Of a stretch of DNA of 7,293 nucleotides, positions 4,992-7,293 are shown piece by piece; positions within the stretch are counted from its first letter, which is position 1, and each line of letters begins with the position of its first letter. The stretch is taken from the NCBI GenBank assembly GCA_020849155.1, contig JADLGU010000004.1:1-7293 (forward strand), written 5' to 3'. The notes beneath the pieces are model-generated. The model was not told where the DNA came from, ran no database searches, and saw only the letters and a program-made list of their open reading frames with translations. Made by a program: the position numbers and the translations under genes. This DNA is from Rhodocyclaceae bacterium (GTDB lineage Bacteria; Pseudomonadota; Gammaproteobacteria; Burkholderiales; Rhodocyclaceae).

Positions 4992-5881
4992 TCCTTCTCC
5001 TGGTTCTCTCCTGCGCGCCGCTGCGGGCAGAGATCGTGGTGCGCGACGACGGCGGCCGGACGCTGCGCCTGGCCCAGCCGGCACAGCGCATCGTCAGCCT
5101 CTCGCCGCACATCACCGAGAACCTGTTCGCCATCGGCGCCGGCGAGCGCGTCGTCGGCACGGTGGAGTTCAGCAATTACCCCGAGGCGGCGAAGCGGATC
5201 CCCCTCATCGGCGGCTACGAGAAGATCGACCTGGAAGCGGTGGCGGCGCTCAAGCCCGACCTGATCCTCGCCTGGGAGAGCGGCAACATCGCCTCCCATG
5301 TCGCCCGGCTGAGGGCCATTGGCCTGAACGTCGCGGTGACGGAGGCGCGGCGCATCGAGGACGTACCCGCCGACCTGGAACGCCTGGGGGCGCTCACCGG
5401 CCTCGAGGCGGCCCGCGCCGTGGCGGCCCGCTTCCGCGAACGGCTGGCCGCGCTGCGCGCCGGCCACGCCGGGCGGCCGCCGCTGCGGGTCTTCTACCAG
5501 GTCTGGAACCAGCCGCTGATGACCGTCGGCGGCGGCCAGATCATCTCCGACGCCATCCGCCTGTGCGGCGGCGAGAACGTCTTCGGCGGGCTGAAGCAGA
5601 TGGCGGCGCCGGTGACGGTCGAGTCGGTGCTGGCCGCCGACCCGGAGGCCATCGTCGCCAGCGGCATGGGCGAGGAACGCCCGGAGTGGCTGGACGAATG
5701 GCGGCGCTGGCCGCGGCTGACCGCCGTCGCCCGCGGCAACCTGTTCTTCGTGCACCCGGATCACATCCAGCGCCACACGCCGCGCATCCTCGACGGCATC
5801 GAGCGGCTGTGCCGGCACCTGGAGACGGCGCGCGCGCGGCGTATGGTCAGCCCTCTGCCGGTCCGTCCCAAAGAGGACTGA
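4979..5881 (+). CDS. btuF: Periplasmic corrinoid-binding protein of a B12 ABC transporter (BtuF-like)
   Basis: This class III substrate-binding protein of 300 residues should capture cobalamin or cobinamide in the periplasm and deliver it to BtuCD. The N-terminus MRSLILLLVLSCAPLRA-EIVV is a signal peptide with a likely signal peptidase I cut after A17; C12 in VLSC is a poor lipobox, so a lipoprotein is possible but less likely. RIVSLSPHITENLFAIGAGERVVGTVEFSNYPEAAKRIPLIGGY (37-80), KPDLILAWESGN (92-103), VFYQVWNQPLMTVGGGQIISDAIRLCGGENVF (171-202) and the C-terminal RHTPRILDGIERL (265-277) are typical of BtuF-like proteins. The family also includes siderophore binders; the adjoining cobU favours corrinoids. 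The ATG lies within the end of cobU, with GGAG (4967-4970) eight bases upstream, a good ribosome site. It converges on btuD rather than lying in line with it. Confidence 0.9.
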   Translation: MRSLILLLVLSCAPLRAEIVVRDDGGRTLRLAQPAQRIVSLSPHITENLFAIGAGERVVGTVEFSNYPEAAKRIPLIGGYEKIDLEAVAALKPDLILAWESGNIASHVARLRAIGLNVAVTEARRIEDVPADLERLGALTGLEAARAVAARFRERLAALRAGHAGRPPLRVFYQVWNQPLMTVGGGQIISDAIRLCGGENVFGGLKQMAAPVTVESVLAADPEAIVASGMGEERPEWLDEWRRWPRLTAVARGNLFFVHPDHIQRHTPRILDGIERLCRHLETARARRMVSPLPVRPKED

Positions 5882-5895
5882 AGCCAATCAACGGA

Positions 5896-5910
5896 AGCCG
5901 CGAAGCGGCT
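5896..5910. terminator. Small hairpin after btuF, possible part of a terminator
   Basis: Perfect 6-base arms AGCCGC and GCGGCT flank a GAA triloop, 14 bases after the btuF stop. No run of T follows, so it is not a standard intrinsic terminator. Together with the palindrome at 5922-5944 it fills the 82-base convergent gap between btuF and btuD. Confidence 0.3.
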
Positions 5911-5920
5911 GAACCGTCGT

Positions 5921-5960
5921 CACCCCTTTCCCTGGGAAAGGGGTTGGGGGATGGGTCGTC
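5921..5960 (-). repeat. Palindromic dispersed repeat, copy B, between convergent btuF and btuD
   Basis: The core 5922-5944 is a perfect palindrome, ACCCCTTTCCC and GGGAAAGGGGT around one central T. On the minus strand it is preceded by GACGACCC and CCCCCAACCC, matching the layout of the repeat at 2782-2828 (GACTACCC, CCCCAACCC, then the hairpin). The two are probably members of one family. It may act as a two-way stop or RNA stabiliser for the converging transcripts, but neither side has a T-tract. Confidence 0.6.
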
Positions 5961-5963
5961 ATC

Positions 5964-6734
5964 TCAGCCGGGAATGAAATAGCGCGCCGCGCCGTCGCGC
6001 ATCTCGCGCAGCGGGTGGCCATAGAGGCGCGACAGCGCTTCGGCGGTCAGCACAGTCCCCACCGGTCCCTCCAGCGTGCGGCCCTCGCCGAACAGCAGCA
6101 GGGCGCGGTCGGCGTGGCGCAGGGCGAGGTTGATGTCGTGCAGCACCATGACGATGCCGACGCCGTCCCCCCGCGCGCGCTGCGAGAGCAGTTCGAGCAC
6201 GGCGATCTGGTGGTTGAGGTCGAGGTGGGCGAGCGGCTCGTCGAGCAGGTACAGCTTCGGCTGCTGCGCCAGCAGCGCGGCGATGGCCAGGCGCTGGCGC
6301 TCGCCGCCGGAGAGGGTGTGCACCTCGCGGCCGCCGAGTCCGGCGAGGTCCACCGCCGCCAGCGCCTCGCGCGCGAAACGCTCGTCCTCCTTCCCCTCCC
6401 AGGCCCAGCGGCCGACGTGCGGGTGGCGGCCGATCAGCGCCGTCTCCAGCACGGTCGACTGGAAGGCGTCGATGTGGCCCTGCGGCAGCAGGCCGCGCAG
6501 TTGGGCGGCGCGGCGCGCGCCGAGCGTTTCGTAGCTCGCGCCGCACACCGTGATCGATCCCGATTCCGTTTCGCGCAGCCCGGCGAGCGTGTTGAGCAGG
6601 GTGGTCTTGCCGGTGCCGTTGCGGCCGAGGATGGCCAGGCGCTCGCCGGCGGCCAGCTCGAGGCCGAGCCCGGCGGCGACGCGCACGCTGCCGATGTTGA
6701 CGTCGAGGTCGCGGACGGAAAGCAAAGCCGTCAT
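5964..6734 (-). CDS. btuD: ABC transporter ATP-binding protein, B12/corrinoid uptake (BtuD-like)
   Basis: This is the cytoplasmic ATPase of the importer, 256 residues, in the FecE/BtuD group. All ABC motifs are intact: Walker A GRNGTGKTT (37-45), Q-loop at Q85 (LLPQ), signature LSGGERQR (141-148), Walker B LYLLDEP (161-167) with catalytic E166, the D-loop HLDL (170-173), and the switch histidine H199 in VLHDINLALRHADR. The C-terminal YGHPLREMRDGAARYFIPG resembles those of BtuD/HmuV-like ATPases. Its ATG overlaps the btuC stop as ATGA, and GGGAG (6745-6741) lies 6 bases upstream. The sequence alone cannot separate B12 from siderophore or haem uptake; the adjoining cobU-btuF and cob genes make corrinoid the best reading. 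Confidence 0.88.
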   Translation of the reverse strand: MTALLSVRDLDVNIGSVRVAAGLGLELAAGERLAILGRNGTGKTTLLNTLAGLRETESGSITVCGASYETLGARRAAQLRGLLPQGHIDAFQSTVLETALIGRHPHVGRWAWEGKEDERFAREALAAVDLAGLGGREVHTLSGGERQRLAIAALLAQQPKLYLLDEPLAHLDLNHQIAVLELLSQRARGDGVGIVMVLHDINLALRHADRALLLFGEGRTLEGPVGTVLTAEALSRLYGHPLREMRDGAARYFIPG

Positions 6735-7293
6735 GCCGCGCTCCCACGCGGACTGCGCGTCAATAAATACAGGAACACCGGCACGCCTATCAACGCGGTG
6801 AGCACGCCCACCGGCAGCTGCTGCGGCGCAACGACGGTGCGCGCCAGGGTGTCGGCAAGCGTCAGCAGCGCGCCGCCGGCCAGGGCGGCGGCCGGCAGCA
6901 GCACGCGCTGGTCGTTGCCGATGGCCAGCCGCACCAGGTGCGGCACGATCAGGCCGACGAAGCCGACCGAGCCGGTGGTGGTCACCGCCGCCGCGGTGGC
7001 CAGCGCCGCCAGCACATAGACCCCGCCGCGCAGCCGCGCCACCGGCACGCCGAGCGAGCGCGCCGTCAGGTCGCCGCGCGCCAGCAGGTTGAGGTCGCGC
7101 GAGAACGGCAGCGCGACGAGGATCCCCAGCGCCAGCATGGCCAGCGCCGGCCAGAACGATGCGGCATGCGACAGGTCGCCCATCAGCCAGTACACCATGC
7201 CGCGCAGCTGGTTCTCGGGGGCGATGGAAAGGATCAGCGCCACCGCCGCGCCGCAGCCGGCGGCAACGATGACCCCGGTGAGCAAGAGCCGCG
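6731..7293 (-). CDS. btuC: ABC transporter permease, B12/corrinoid uptake (BtuC-like), 5' part outside window
   Basis: This is the C-terminal 186 residues of a FecCD/BtuC-family inner-membrane permease (whole proteins are about 320-350 residues). The frame runs open to the window edge, and the TTG at 7285 is internal, not a start. Visible landmarks, counted from the edge, are RLLLTGVIVAAGCGAAVALILS (a membrane segment), LRGMVYWLMGDLS, DLTARSLGVPVARLRGGVYVLAALATAAAVTTTG, and the conserved coupling region GSVGFVGLIVPHLVRLAIGNDQRVLLPAAALAGGALLTLADTLAR, followed by QLPVGVLTALIGVPVFLYLLTR. The latter parts match the segment that contacts the ATPase in this family. It overlaps btuD by 4 bases and so is its operon partner; the promoter lies beyond the window. 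Confidence 0.9.
   Translation of the reverse strand, partial: RLLLTGVIVAAGCGAAVALILSIAPENQLRGMVYWLMGDLSHAASFWPALAMLALGILVALPFSRDLNLLARGDLTARSLGVPVARLRGGVYVLAALATAAAVTTTGSVGFVGLIVPHLVRLAIGNDQRVLLPAAALAGGALLTLADTLARTVVAPQQLPVGVLTALIGVPVFLYLLTRSPRGSAA

Noticed and set aside
3875..5881. A long plus-strand open frame ending with btuF
   Set aside because: Only the part from 4979 looks like a protein family. The upstream part is an Arg/Gly-rich shadow of cobU and of the opposite strand.
5896..5944. A canonical rho-independent terminator between btuF and btuD
   Set aside because: Strong hairpins are present, but no T-run follows on either strand, so I describe them only as hairpins or repeat.
1..7293. 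CRISPR arrays, tRNA or rRNA genes, transposase genes, prophage or defence genes
   Set aside because: No spaced direct repeats, cloverleaf sequence or relevant protein motifs were seen; nearly all bases are accounted for by the listed genes.

Overview
The window is a very GC-rich, densely packed stretch of a proteobacterial chromosome. Gene content, codon use and gene style suggest a betaproteobacterium, possibly Rhodocyclales-like; this is inferred from protein character and was not searched. Almost all of it is a cobalamin (vitamin B12) salvage and uptake locus, with the end of a dTDP-rhamnose operon attached.

Layout. Minus strand, read from high to low coordinates: an Allochromatium-type 2[4Fe-4S] ferredoxin gene (4360-4139); a cobalamin riboswitch (4140-3983) whose P1 stem begins inside the ferredoxin stop codon; then cobT (3902-2784), cobS (2776-2009), cobC (2024-1419), rfbC (1407-862) and rfbD (865 to the window edge, truncated by only a few codons). 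These genes are separated by at most 11 bases or overlap. Plus strand: cobU/cobP (4434-4991), overlapping btuF (4979-5881). Minus strand at the right: btuC (cut by the edge), overlapping btuD by an ATGA junction and converging on btuF.

How the genes work together. BtuF, BtuC and BtuD form a corrinoid ABC importer: periplasmic binding protein, permease and ATPase. CobU phosphorylates and guanylylates adenosylcobinamide. CobT makes alpha-ribazole phosphate from the lower-ligand base. CobS joins the two halves in the membrane, and CobC removes the phosphate. Together these are the four nucleotide-loop-assembly activities. CbiB, an adenosyltransferase and the outer-membrane receptor BtuB are not in the window. 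The riboswitch controls the cobT side, and possibly the rhamnose genes downstream of it.

No wholly new system is visible. The points most worth checking are: (i) a sigma70-like promoter written into the last codons of the ferredoxin, predicted to start RNA at the first base of the riboswitch; (ii) a predicted expression platform that can hide the cobT ribosome binding site; (iii) two copies of one palindromic repeat, one of which encodes the C-terminal tail and stop codon of CobT; (iv) a second palindrome inserted in frame in cobC; (v) a ferredoxin with an altered C-terminus embedded in a B12 locus.
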